DNA of 64,000 nucleotides, from NCBI GenBank assembly GCA_009838735.1, contig VXQZ01000052.1, positions 75,332-139,331 on the forward strand. Reading direction: 5' to 3'. Each line of letters starts with the position of its first letter. Position 1 is the first letter of the stretch. The translations under genes and the position numbers were made by a program. This DNA comes from Chloroflexota bacterium (GTDB taxonomy: Bacteria; Chloroflexota; Dehalococcoidia; Bin125). A model generated the notes under the pieces. The model searched no databases. It was not told the DNA's origin and was given only the letters and a program-made list of their open reading frames with translations. Positions 17,874-26,360 of this stretch are shown here, piece by piece.

Positions 17874-18681
17874 CGGGGTGGCTGGAGTCGTGACGAGCGC
17901 CGGCGACTCCGGCAGTGCCGAAGCTGTCGTTTGCCTGCATAGCGTGCCCGGTTCGGGGCGCGACTTCCAGTGGCTACTGCCGGAGACTGCGAAGCTCGCG
18001 CGCTCCATCGCATTCGACCTGCCGGGATTCGGGCGGGCCGAGAAGCCACGTGACTTTCCCTACTCGATCGAGGGCTATCAGCAATGGCTCGCTCCGGCGA
18101 TCGACGAGTTGGGAATCAGACGTGCGCACCTTGTCTTGCACAGCTTTCACAGCCAGACGGGGCTGATGTGGGCGGCGATGAACCCTGACCGGTGCGCCTC
18201 GGTCACTCTGCTCGACGGCGGGATCCTCGAGGACTATCCGGGCAACCTGGTCGCCAACATCTGGCGCAAGAAGTACGCCGGCGAGATTCTGCAGTTCATC
18301 ACCACCCGCCCGATGTTCAAGCTGTTCATGCGGCTGGGCAATCCTCGCGGCCTCAACCCGCAGTGGTTGGATGAACTCATCACCGAAGACGACCGAGCCA
18401 CGCGACGCGTGACGTTGGAGCTTTACCGCAACACCAACTTCGACGACGCGAAGATCCTGCGCCAGGCACTCGCGCCGCGCGACGTTCCGATCCTCGTCAT
18501 TTTCGGCAGGAACGATCCGTTTATCAGCTGGCGCTACGCCGAGCGCCAGCGGGAAACGTTCGCGGACGCCGAAATCCACGTCTGGGACGACTGCGGCCAC
18601 TTCCCCCACGTCCAGCATCCGGAGCGGACGGCGGAGACAGTGACCGCGTTCCTGCAGACCGTGGTCGGGTCGGCTGGTTAG
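17839..18681 (+). CDS. Alpha/beta hydrolase with unusual nucleophile elbow
   Basis: This 280-residue alpha/beta-fold hydrolase of the haloalkane dehalogenase/epoxide hydrolase-like type starts at GTG 17839, with CCGGAG six bases before it. The oxyanion loop is 'HSVPGSG'. The nucleophile elbow reads L100-H-S102-F-H104, where family members have G-x-S-x-G, so both glycines are replaced. The acid D226 ('FGRNDPF') and His H254 ('CGHFPHVQHPE') are in place. Hydrolysis of an ester or carbon-carbon bond is likely, but the substrate is not known. It overlaps the zinc-ribbon gene by 35 bases and ends 4 bases into the convergent luciferase-like gene. Confidence 0.85.
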   Translation: MSSLRESRLSIDGVAGVVTSAGDSGSAEAVVCLHSVPGSGRDFQWLLPETAKLARSIAFDLPGFGRAEKPRDFPYSIEGYQQWLAPAIDELGIRRAHLVLHSFHSQTGLMWAAMNPDRCASVTLLDGGILEDYPGNLVANIWRKKYAGEILQFITTRPMFKLFMRLGNPRGLNPQWLDELITEDDRATRRVTLELYRNTNFDDAKILRQALAPRDVPILVIFGRNDPFISWRYAERQRETFADAEIHVWDDCGHFPHVQHPERTAETVTAFLQTVVGSAG

Positions 18682-20015
18682 TCGGTCGCTCCCAACTCGA
18701 CGGCGAGGTTAGCCGTCTTCTTCATCTGTTCGAAGCGTTCCATCTGCTCGCGGGCGCGTTCTTCTGCGCCTTCGTGATGGAAGTCGGACTCGCTTTGTGT
18801 TTCGCTGGCGACGACATCGAAGCCGTACGGACCGTACGTCGGGATGTCGTCGTCGGAGAGTTCCGCCATCATCTCGTTGCGCTCGGCCTTGCGCTTGAAC
18901 GCTTCCTCGATGTACGGCGCGAGCTCTTCCTGCTTCTTCGCTTCGCGTTCCGCCTCGAACTCTTTGAATTCGGGCATCACGTCGCGGGCGAAGATCTCGA
19001 GTGACTCGCAGATGTGCTCGTGACGGTTGTTGCCGGCTTGCTGGATGAAGACCGACTGGTCGACGCCGCAGTCGGAGAAGATGCGCAGATGCTCGCGCAG
19101 CTCGTCCGGCGTGCCGATGCCGCCCTCGCCGCCCTGCGGCGGCCAGGTGTCGCGCACATGCTCCCAGGCCTTCCAGATGTTGGTCCGGCCCGGCTTGTGC
19201 ATGCCGGCGGCGTAGTGGTGACCCAGCGCATATTGGAAGAAGCGGAAGCCGTCGCCGCCGCGGGCTTCGGCTTCGGCCGCGTCCGGGTGAACCGAGAACG
19301 ACGAAACCATCGCGATGTTCGCGTTGACAGAGTGTCCAATCGGCACGCACTCGGTCTTGATCGTTTCGTAGTAGTCGTTGACCCAGTGCTCGGCCTCTGC
19401 CGGGTCGATGAAGGCAAAGGTCAGGGCGCCGATGCCGAGCTTGGCCGCGAGGTGGATCGTGTCGCGGTTGGAGCAAGCGACCCAGAGCGGCGGGTGCGGC
19501 TTCTGCACCGGCTTGGGCACGACATTGCGGGTGGGCATGGAGAAGTACTGGCCCTCGTATCCGGGATATGGGTTCATGGCCAGCATGTTGGCGACCTGCT
19601 CGACGGTCTCGAGCCACATCGAGCGACGCTCTTCCGGATTGATCCGATAGCCCTCCAGCTCAGCTCGCGACGCGGACTCGCCGGTGCCGAAGTCGACGCG
19701 TCCGTTGGAGACGAGGTCGAGGGTGGCAATCCGCTCGGCCACACGCGCGGGGTGGTTGTAGCCCGGCGGCATCAGTACGATCCCATGTCCCAGGCGGATG
19801 TTCTTTGTCCGCTGTGACGCAGCGGCGAGGAAGACCTCGGGCGCGGAGGAGTGTGAGTACTCCTCGAGGAAGTGGTGCTCGACCTCCCAGGCGTGGTCGA
19901 TGCCCAGGTTGTCGGCGAGCTCGACCTGGTCCAGCGCGTCCTGGAAGAGTTGCTGTTCCTGTCCCTCGCTCCATGGCTTGGGCAGTTGGTGTTCGTAGAA
20001 GATGCCGAATTTCAT
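18678..20015 (-). CDS. Luciferase-like (LLM class) flavin-dependent oxidoreductase
   Basis: This TIM-barrel FMN or F420 enzyme of the bacterial luciferase family probably catalyses monooxygenation of an organic substrate. The N-terminus ('MKFGIFYEHQLPKPW'), 'GHGIVLMPPGYNHPARVAER' and 'VDFGTGES' are standard for FMN-dependent monooxygenases. At 445 residues it is longer than most relatives because of a charged, helical C-terminal extension of about 90 residues rich in Glu/Lys/Arg. An upstream CGGAG supports the ATG. It is the second gene of a likely two-gene operon, 34 bases after the tandem EthD gene. Confidence 0.9.
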   Translation of the reverse strand: MKFGIFYEHQLPKPWSEGQEQQLFQDALDQVELADNLGIDHAWEVEHHFLEEYSHSSAPEVFLAAASQRTKNIRLGHGIVLMPPGYNHPARVAERIATLDLVSNGRVDFGTGESASRAELEGYRINPEERRSMWLETVEQVANMLAMNPYPGYEGQYFSMPTRNVVPKPVQKPHPPLWVACSNRDTIHLAAKLGIGALTFAFIDPAEAEHWVNDYYETIKTECVPIGHSVNANIAMVSSFSVHPDAAEAEARGGDGFRFFQYALGHHYAAGMHKPGRTNIWKAWEHVRDTWPPQGGEGGIGTPDELREHLRIFSDCGVDQSVFIQQAGNNRHEHICESLEIFARDVMPEFKEFEAEREAKKQEELAPYIEEAFKRKAERNEMMAELSDDDIPTYGPYGFDVVASETQSESDFHHEGAEERAREQMERFEQMKKTANLAVELGATD

Positions 20016-20049
20016 ACGCGACTCCGTTTCGTGTCGGGTTGGATTGAGT

Positions 20050-20733
20050 CTACGAGACGACGACGATTTCGCGGCCCTGGAGGATCACCGTGGCCTCTGG
20101 ATCGATCAGCGGCGGGAAGGGATCGCCCGGCTCGTCGGAGGGCGGGATGCCCTTGAGCGCCGACTCGGCGTCGGTGTACCAGAGTTCGGCGACGCCGTCC
20201 CAGGGCCCGCCCTCGACGCCGTGATTGGCGTGCGAAGTGGTGTAGCGCAGGCAGCGGCCATCGGCGCGGGCGATGCTGTTAGCGACCCTTGGCGAATGGC
20301 CGTCGCTCCAGGCTGCGAACAGTTCTTCTCGCGTGACGCCCTCACCCATCTTGACGAATGCCACCCACTTGCAGGCGTCATCTGACGGCTCCGAGTCGAC
20401 AATGATGTTCTCGGTCGTGAACAAGCCGTCTGTGGTCGGCTCGATCAGATCGCCGAAGCCGTCGACCCCGCGCAATGCGCCTCGTTGTTCGCCAAAGGCC
20501 TGATTGAAGTGTTCGAAGTCACGGAACCAGAGTTCGGCGACCCCGTCGTACGGCATCTCGTCGGTGGCGGGCGGTCCGCCGAGCGAGCCTGGGCCGTCGA
20601 AGAAGGTGACGCAGTAGCGGACCGGCTTGGCCAGGTTGGCGACATGCGGTGCGTGGATGCACTGCCAGAACTCGTAGAAAGTGTCGCGGTCAACGCCTTC
20701 TTTCATCGTGACGGGAACGATCCATTTCAACAT
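20050..20733 (-). CDS. Tandem EthD-domain protein
   Basis: This 227-residue protein consists of two dimeric alpha-beta barrel (EthD-type) domains. The first is 'MLKWIVPVTMKEGVDRDTFYEFW' (about 1-110), shown here in part. The second begins 'CKWVAFVKMGEGVTREELF' (about 120-227). Each holds the 'FWxxxHAP' or 'AWSDGHSP' helix and a 'DGVAELW' strand. Single-domain EthD proteins accompany oxygenases, as in ether degradation, where EthD is required in an undefined way. Fusion of two copies would form a built-in dimer. It is the first gene of the operon with the luciferase-like oxidoreductase. Confidence 0.82.
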   Translation of the reverse strand: MLKWIVPVTMKEGVDRDTFYEFWQCIHAPHVANLAKPVRYCVTFFDGPGSLGGPPATDEMPYDGVAELWFRDFEHFNQAFGEQRGALRGVDGFGDLIEPTTDGLFTTENIIVDSEPSDDACKWVAFVKMGEGVTREELFAAWSDGHSPRVANSIARADGRCLRYTTSHANHGVEGGPWDGVAELWYTDAESALKGIPPSDEPGDPFPPLIDPEATVILQGREIVVVS

Positions 20734-20895
20734 CTTGCACTCGCTTTCCGTGGCGCCGGTGCAGGCGGCTCTGGGCGGATTCTAGGGCCTGTTCGGCTCG
20801 GCTGGATTTCGGTTTTCAGGTTTGAGCAGATTTTTTTCTTCGGACCGGCGCCGGCGCTGATCTCCAGTGTTTTACCCGAGATCGTACGTTTCGGG

Positions 20896-20965
20896 TTTCA
20901 GGTTTTTTCAGGTTTCTTCAGGAATTTCAGATCCGATTTGTTCGGGTCTGTTCGATCCTGTCCGG
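20896..20965. repeat. 10-bp phased repeats: TTTCAGG and TGTTCGG series
   Basis: TTTCAGG occurs at 20896 and 20906, CTTCAGG at 20916 and TTTCAGA at 20925. TGTTCGG at 20939, TGTTCGA at 20949 and TGTCCGG at 20959 follow. Spacing is 9-10 bases within each series, about one helical turn. The T-runs phased in this way would favour intrinsic DNA bending. A lone TTTCAGG is at 20814 and a lone TGTTCGG at 20790. Confidence 0.7.
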
Positions 20966-21037
20966 TTCGGGCCTGTCGCGACCCATCCTGGAGAGAGGGG
21001 ACTCGCGCCGGCGACGATTGAATTGCCGCTGATCGCG

Positions 21038-21083
21038 TGTTCGGATCGTTCGATCGTGTTCGGTCCTGTTCGGTCTCGTTCGG
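21038..21083. repeat. 10-bp phased repeats: (T/C)GTTCG(G/A) series
   Basis: Five copies of the 7-mer start at 21038, 21047, 21057, 21067 and 21077. They present the same face of the helix. The core matches the series at 20939-20965 and the TTGTTCGAT units at 45618-45656. Confidence 0.7.
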
Positions 21084-21339
21084 CACGGGGCAGTTCGATG
21101 CGGACGGGTGTCGGCAGGATCTGTCGGTTGTGGCAGGGGTCGGGACGGTTGACGATCTCGCGGTGGGGCACTGGTCTGTCCTCTCACGCACTCCGGCTCA
21201 GCTTCAAGAGGTTCGCGCAGAATCAATCAACATGCGCTGCGGTCGTGGGACCATCGTATACGCACATACGTGCTTGTCCAGGCCAATCGTATCCGGCTCT
21301 TCAGACGCGCCGGGGCTGTCCACGGGGGAAGGGTTTGGA

Positions 21340-22701
21340 CTAGCGAACCGCCACAAGCTGTTGGCTCACTTCACGAGCTCGCTGCGCCTGGCTACGGGCG
21401 ATCTCTGCGCAGGCGCCGGTGTATGTTGCCGGCTCCAGCAGCTGATCGAGTTCAGCTTCGGACAAATGCTGACGAACCTCTCGGTCGGCGACCAGCAGGT
21501 CGCGGAATGCGACCTCCTGCACGGCAGCATCCTGAGCGTGTTCGTAGACGACATCGTGGGCGCGCTGACGACCCATTTTCTCGCCCAGCGCCAGCATGAT
21601 GCGCTCGCTCATGATCAGCCCGCCGGAGAGTTTGAGGTTGGCTCGCATCCGCTCGGGCCGTACGTCGATGCCGTCGAACAGCAGGATCATCCGCGCGAGG
21701 ATGTCTCCGACCAGCTCTATGGAACCTTGAACGACGCGCTCGACCATGACGCTGGTCGATCCGTCGGCTTCATGTTCGGTGCGCATCGCGTCGAGCGCTA
21801 GCGGGAACAGGGTCGTGACCTGGGCCGCGGCCGCGCGGATGTCCTGGGAGAGCTTCGGGTTGCGCTTCTGCGGCATCGTGCTGCTGCCGACGGTGCCCGG
21901 CGGAACCGGTTCCTCGATCTCCCCGAACTCGGGCTTCATCAACGTGTATGTCTCGTCAGCCATCTTGCGGCAGGTCGCGGCAAGCATCGCGAGGATCGCG
22001 GCATATTCGGCGTGGTGGTCGTGGCTGGTGCGCCCCGGCACGGGCATGGGCACGAGATCCAGATGCTTCGCCATGCCGGCCTGGACATCCAGTCCGGGCG
22101 CGCCAAACGAGGCCAGGCTGCCCGCTGCGCCTCCGAGCATCGCAACGAAGATGCGCGGCTCGGCATCGTGTAGCCGTTCGACGTGACGGCAAAGCTCGTC
22201 AATCCAGGCGCCGACCTTGTAGCCGAATGTGGACGGGACGGCGTGCTGGCCGTGTGTCCGGCCGGCGCAGGGATCGTCGGCATGTCGCTCGGCGATTGGC
22301 GCGAGCAGTGACAACACCTGACCGATCTGGCCGAGGATGATCGAATGAGCCTGCCGCAGCTGCAGGATGTCGCCCGTCTGGGTGATGTTCTGGGTCGTCG
22401 CACCCCAATGGACATAACCGCCGACTTCTCCGCCGAGTATCCGGTCGAGCTCCCAGATCAATGGAACCAGCGGGTGCGCCGTGACGGCCAGGCCGGCCTC
22501 GATGTTGTCAACGTCGAGTAACTCGAGCCTGCAGTGATTGGCAATCTCCACCGCGGCGTCTGCGGGGATCATGTCGAGTTCCGCCTCGGCGCGGGCCAAC
22601 GCAGCCTCAACGTCGAGCCAGGCCTGCCAGCGAGCTTCGCGGGTGAACAACTGACGGATTCCCGGATCGGGGACTCGGGCGGCGGTCGGTCGGTGCTGCA
22701 T
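21340..22701 (-). CDS. Class II lyase (adenylosuccinate lyase / carboxymuconate cycloisomerase family)
   Basis: This 453-residue enzyme belongs to the aspartase/fumarase superfamily. The signature loop 'GSSTMPQKRNPKLSQDI' is complete, and 'HWGATTQNITQTGD' and 'GRTHGQHAVPSTFGYK' supply the other active-site residues. The spacing and 'TQN' motif favour the PcaB-like 3-carboxy-cis,cis-muconate cycloisomerase or related non-purine branch over PurB, though PurB cannot be excluded. It sits among catabolic genes rather than purine genes. A clear AAGGAG precedes the ATG. It is divergent from the CoA-transferase gene by 60 bases. Confidence 0.85.
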   Translation of the reverse strand: MQHRPTAARVPDPGIRQLFTREARWQAWLDVEAALARAEAELDMIPADAAVEIANHCRLELLDVDNIEAGLAVTAHPLVPLIWELDRILGGEVGGYVHWGATTQNITQTGDILQLRQAHSIILGQIGQVLSLLAPIAERHADDPCAGRTHGQHAVPSTFGYKVGAWIDELCRHVERLHDAEPRIFVAMLGGAAGSLASFGAPGLDVQAGMAKHLDLVPMPVPGRTSHDHHAEYAAILAMLAATCRKMADETYTLMKPEFGEIEEPVPPGTVGSSTMPQKRNPKLSQDIRAAAAQVTTLFPLALDAMRTEHEADGSTSVMVERVVQGSIELVGDILARMILLFDGIDVRPERMRANLKLSGGLIMSERIMLALGEKMGRQRAHDVVYEHAQDAAVQEVAFRDLLVADREVRQHLSEAELDQLLEPATYTGACAEIARSQAQRAREVSQQLVAVR

Positions 22702-22726
22702 CGTCGGCTCCTTCTCGCACGGCAGG

Positions 22727-22732
22727 TAGGAT
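22727..22732 (+). promoter_or_regulatory. Candidate -10 element (TAGGAT)
   Basis: TAGGAT lies 29 bases before the CoA-transferase start, in the short divergent gap. No -35 box is apparent. Confidence 0.25.
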
Positions 22733-22761
22733 CGGACTGCAAGCTAACGAAGGATTTGACT

Positions 22762-23976
22762 ATGGTTGCTCCGCTTGAGGGAATTCGCGTGATCGAGGCG
22801 GCGAACTGGCTGGCAGCGCCGTCGGCGGCGGCCCTGATGGCCGACCTCGGCGCTGACGTCGTCAAGATCGAGAATCCCGTGGGAGACGCCTGGCGCACGA
22901 CGCTGATGCGCGGTCGCAAACCGGATTTCGATCCCGAGACTGACGTCGACGCAGCGTACGAACTGGACAATCGCGGCAAACGGGGCGTGGCGTTGTCGCT
23001 TGAGGCGCCGGGCGCGAGCGACGTGGTCAAACGCATGGTCGCCGAGGCGGACATCTTCATCACCAACCTCACAGCGCCGCGAATCGCCCGGTACGACCTG
23101 TCCTGGGAGTCGCTGAAGCAAGTCAATCCCAGACTGATCTACGTCGTGCTGACCGGCTACGGCACTCGCGGTCCCGACAACGCCATGACCGCGTTCGACT
23201 ACTCCGCGTTCTGGTCGAGGTCGGGGATCATGAGCCTGATCGGCGAGCCTGACGGACCGCCGATGCCCTGCCGGCCGGGCCAGGGCGACCACGCGACGGC
23301 CCTCAACCTGCTGTCGGGGACCCTGGCCGCGTTGCGCCTTCGGGATCTGACCGGCGAGGGCCAGTTTGTCGAAGTCACGCTGCAGCGGACGGGGGCGTGG
23401 ACGATCGGCGCCGATGTTGCGACGTCGCTCATCCTGGAAGATCAACCGCCGCGAATCGATCGGGTGCAGCCCGGCAATCCGATGTTCAACTCCTACGAGA
23501 CGGCGGACGGCCGCTGGTTGATGTTGGTGATGCCGACGGGCGATCGCTACTGGCATCCGCTTTGCCGGGCATTGGAACAGCCGCAGTGGAGTGAAGACGA
23601 ACGGTTCTCGTCATTGATGGGACGGATGGAGCACACGGCCGAACTGACCGGCGCGATGCGCGAAGTGTTCAGTTCAAAGACGCTCGCAGAATGGACGCCG
23701 TTGCTCAATGCCGAAGCGCTGACCTGGGCGCCGGTCGCCGAGTTGCCAGAGGTGATTCACGACCCGCAGATGGATGCGATGAACGCCTGGACCGAGATCG
23801 ATGGTCCGGAAGGGCGGTTCCGGACGTTGAACACGCCATTCGACATCGCCGGAGCGGATGTCGGGCCCCGCGGACCGGCTCCGAAGACGGGTCAACACAC
23901 GCTTGAGGTGTTGCAAGAGTTGGGTCTGTCGGACGAGGAGTTGGCGGACCTGGCCGCCAGTGGCGCGCTCGCCTGA
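22762..23976 (+). CDS. CaiB/BaiF family class III CoA-transferase
   Basis: This 404-residue enzyme moves CoA between acyl-CoA and a free carboxylic acid through an aspartyl-CoA intermediate. The N-terminus 'PLEGIRVIEAANWLAAP' and 'LGADVVKIENP' are typical of the family. The likely catalytic Asp is D176 in 'RPGQGDHATAL', at the place of D169 of formyl-CoA transferase. The ATG at 22762 follows GAAGGA at a seven-base spacing. The frame extends upstream, but that part overlaps the divergent lyase gene. It is followed closely by an acyl-CoA dehydrogenase, so activation and oxidation of an acid is a plausible joint role. Confidence 0.9.
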   Translation: MVAPLEGIRVIEAANWLAAPSAAALMADLGADVVKIENPVGDAWRTTLMRGRKPDFDPETDVDAAYELDNRGKRGVALSLEAPGASDVVKRMVAEADIFITNLTAPRIARYDLSWESLKQVNPRLIYVVLTGYGTRGPDNAMTAFDYSAFWSRSGIMSLIGEPDGPPMPCRPGQGDHATALNLLSGTLAALRLRDLTGEGQFVEVTLQRTGAWTIGADVATSLILEDQPPRIDRVQPGNPMFNSYETADGRWLMLVMPTGDRYWHPLCRALEQPQWSEDERFSSLMGRMEHTAELTGAMREVFSSKTLAEWTPLLNAEALTWAPVAELPEVIHDPQMDAMNAWTEIDGPEGRFRTLNTPFDIAGADVGPRGPAPKTGQHTLEVLQELGLSDEELADLAASGALA

Positions 23977-24007
23977 ACGATGACAGGTTGTGGCCGGATG
24001 GTGGATC

Positions 24008-25156
24008 GTGAGTGAAGAACTCGACCTCATCGTCAATGCGGTCCGTCGTTTCGTCCGGCGCGAAATCTGGCTCGAAGAGAAGCGAATCGAATCGAACGCT
24101 CCGGGGCTCCCGGTCGATATCCACGCGAAACTCCTGAATCGCGCAAGCGAATTGGACATCGCGCCGCTGATGGCGCCGCGCGGATCGGTCGATGGACCGC
24201 AGATCGACCTGCCCGACGCTGATCGATTGCGGATTGCGGAGGAGTTGTCCCAACATCGTGCAGGCGTGATCAACCCTGCCTACGGTCTATTCGATCCAGA
24301 TCCGCCGCCGCAACTGTACGCAGCGACCGAGGACCAGAAAGATCGTTTTCTCTCTCCACTGCTTCGGCGCGAAGTCACCTGCTTCCGAGGTCTCGATGAT
24401 CCTGATCTCTCCTCGCTGCCGGTCGACGGAGTCCGCATCCGCGCACAGAAGCACCCGATGGGCTGGATGCTCGACGGCACGAAGTTGTTCGTGGCCGATG
24501 CCTCAGACGCGGCCTTCGGGATCGTCTATGCGAACACGGAGGAGGTACCAGGAGAGCGGATCGGGGTGTCGGCGGTCGTCGTCGAAACCGATCGGGTCGG
24601 ATTTCAACTCTGGCGTCCGTGGCCGACTATCGCTGTGGGCCGGGACACGATGGAGCTCAATCTGTCGGCCGTGAAAGTGCCGGAGTCGAATCTGCTGGGC
24701 GAGCCGGGCCGAGGTCCGGCGTTCGCGAACGATCTGGTGCTGCGCCGATGGCTGTTCACGGCTGCGCATCTGACCGGCATTGCCTCGGCGGCTCAGGACA
24801 TGTGCCGCGGCGTCGTATGGTCGCGGCGAGAGCACGGGGCACCGTTGGCCCAGGGCGAGCGGGCGCGCCTGGCCCTCGCTGACAACGAAATCGAGGTCGC
24901 CGCTGCTCGTGCCCTGTATCTGGCAGGAGCGGATCGGACGGAAGAATTGGCCCTGGCGGCGACGGCGAACGCGGTCGAGATGGCCACGGCGGTGGTTGAC
25001 CGTGCCATGGACCTGCACGGCGTCGCCGGAGGTTCGGCTGACTTGCCCCTGGAACGCTGGGCTCGGGAACTGCGCTGGCAACGAATCAGTCTCGGCGGAA
25101 CAGATCAGACAAAGCTGACCATTGCACAGCGCCTGGTTTCGACCTTCAAGAAGTGA
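24008..25156 (+). CDS. Acyl-CoA dehydrogenase-like flavoprotein
   Basis: This 382-residue protein has the acyl-CoA dehydrogenase layout: an alpha-helical N-domain ('LIVNAVRRFVRREIWLEE'), a beta domain around 120-225 ('GWMLDGTKLFVADASDA') and a C-terminal helical bundle ('MDLHGVAGGSADLPLERWARE') at the place of the FAD/dimer contact. FAD-dependent alpha,beta-desaturation or a related reaction is expected. GTG 24008 is used because it places the family helix at the N-terminus. A GTG at 23990 is an alternative. It follows the CoA-transferase by 31 bases and overlaps the convergent dehydrogenase by 11. Confidence 0.85.
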   Translation: MSEELDLIVNAVRRFVRREIWLEEKRIESNAPGLPVDIHAKLLNRASELDIAPLMAPRGSVDGPQIDLPDADRLRIAEELSQHRAGVINPAYGLFDPDPPPQLYAATEDQKDRFLSPLLRREVTCFRGLDDPDLSSLPVDGVRIRAQKHPMGWMLDGTKLFVADASDAAFGIVYANTEEVPGERIGVSAVVVETDRVGFQLWRPWPTIAVGRDTMELNLSAVKVPESNLLGEPGRGPAFANDLVLRRWLFTAAHLTGIASAAQDMCRGVVWSRREHGAPLAQGERARLALADNEIEVAAARALYLAGADRTEELALAATANAVEMATAVVDRAMDLHGVAGGSADLPLERWARELRWQRISLGGTDQTKLTIAQRLVSTFKK

Positions 25157-26339
25157 TATCCGGCAGCGGATCAAGGGCGGCCGAAGCGATGACCTCCAAG
25201 CCGCGCGGCGTGATGGGTGGGTTGTGCAGCGGACCCCGGACGTCGCGGTAGAAGCGCTCAAGCGGCTGTGATCGATGCAACGAGATGCCGCCGACCAGCC
25301 TCATGCAGCGATCGACGATGTCGACCGCCGCGTCGCCGGTATGCAGCTTCGTTGCGGCAACGCGCGGGCCGAGTTTGAATCTGGACTCGGCGTCGAGTTG
25401 GTCCCAGGCTGAAGCCGTCTCATGCAGGAGCGCCCGGGCCGACATGATTCGCAGATCGATTTCGCCTACCTGCGCGCGAACGGTGGGCAGACTGCCGATC
25501 ACGCCGGGCGCTCCGCCGGGGCGGCGGTTGCGGGCGAACTCGACCGTGTAATCGCGCGCTGCCTCGGCCACTCCGAGGGACGCCGCAGAGACCAGCAGGG
25601 CGAACCAGGCAAAGTCTCCGTGCCGTTGTCCGGCTTTCGCCGGATCTTGCCGGACCAGGAATTCGTCGTCCGTGATGGGCACGTCCTCGAACCAGACGTC
25701 GTGAGAGCCGGTTGAGCGCAAGCCGACCACGTCCCAGGTTTCTTCGATCCGCAGACCTGGTGAATCGCGGTGCACGGCGACACGCGCGAGCATTCCGGAA
25801 CCGTCCTCAACCGCGCAATAGGTCAGAAACCAGGTGAGATCGGGCGCGAGGGTCGTGAACGACTTGCGTCCGTTGATCAGCCAACAACCCGGACCGTCGG
25901 GAGTGAGCGCGGTCTGAGGGCGGCCGCCGCCCTGGGGTGACCCGAGTTCGGGCTCGGAAGCGACCTGGTTGCAGAGCGCGCCCTCTTCAATGATGGAAAG
26001 GAAGATCCGTTCGCGCAACGGCTCCGGCCACGAGCGATTCGAGCGCTCGGAGCCGACCGACATCAGGTGCATGCCACAGGCGAAGGCGAGAGCCATATCG
26101 ACCTTGGCCAGCGCGGTTTGCGCCGCGACCAGGTCGGCCAGCGAGCACTCTTCGCCGCCGTATTCGCGTGGAATCGGCGCGGCGATCCAGCCGATGTCGC
26201 GCAGCAACTGGAACGACGCGAACGGGAAGCTGGCGTCGCGGTCGTGACTTTCCGCGTACCCGGCGAGGGTCGGCAGATGCGGATCGAGCCGCTCGATCAA
26301 TGCTCGCCCGGCGTCGTTGGTTGGCGGAACGGGCGGCAT
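25146..26339 (-). CDS. Acyl-CoA dehydrogenase family protein
   Basis: This 397-residue acyl-CoA dehydrogenase-like flavoenzyme has an N-terminal helical domain, then 'LINGRKSFTTLAP' and 'GLRSTGSHDVWFEDVPI' in the beta domain. The latter is the conserved 'R-x-T-x-S' flavin and substrate face. A C-terminal bundle ends with 'RLVGGISLHRSQPLERFYRDV'. Some features, such as the HpaC/DszC-like 'SLHRSQPLERFYRDVRG' end, also occur in flavin-dependent monooxygenases of this fold (DszC, hydroxylases), so oxygenation is a real alternative. It is 21 bases downstream of the HU gene's stop on the same strand, with no clear ribosome-binding site. Confidence 0.85.
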   Translation of the reverse strand: MPPVPPTNDAGRALIERLDPHLPTLAGYAESHDRDASFPFASFQLLRDIGWIAAPIPREYGGEECSLADLVAAQTALAKVDMALAFACGMHLMSVGSERSNRSWPEPLRERIFLSIIEEGALCNQVASEPELGSPQGGGRPQTALTPDGPGCWLINGRKSFTTLAPDLTWFLTYCAVEDGSGMLARVAVHRDSPGLRIEETWDVVGLRSTGSHDVWFEDVPITDDEFLVRQDPAKAGQRHGDFAWFALLVSAASLGVAEAARDYTVEFARNRRPGGAPGVIGSLPTVRAQVGEIDLRIMSARALLHETASAWDQLDAESRFKLGPRVAATKLHTGDAAVDIVDRCMRLVGGISLHRSQPLERFYRDVRGPLHNPPITPRGLEVIASAALDPLPDITS

Positions 26340-26360
26340 TGGCGATTCGAGAATCGGGTT

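Larger units (their letters stand above)
20734..21339. other. 606-base intergenic region with phased short repeats
   Basis: No gene is supported: the open frames here are repetitive and lack ribosome-binding sites. The region lies upstream of the EthD-oxidoreductase operon and downstream of the class II lyase gene, all minus strand. Most of it is made of short degenerate repeats spaced at about 10 bases, annotated separately. The rest (21100-21339) shows nothing recognisable. Confidence 0.6.

Noticed and set aside
23365-23388. Glu in 'GQFVEVTL' of the CoA-transferase at 22762 as a lost catalytic Asp
   Set aside because: The nucleophile in formyl-CoA transferase is in the earlier 'GD' motif. 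Here D176 ('GQGDHATAL') is present, so the enzyme looks intact.
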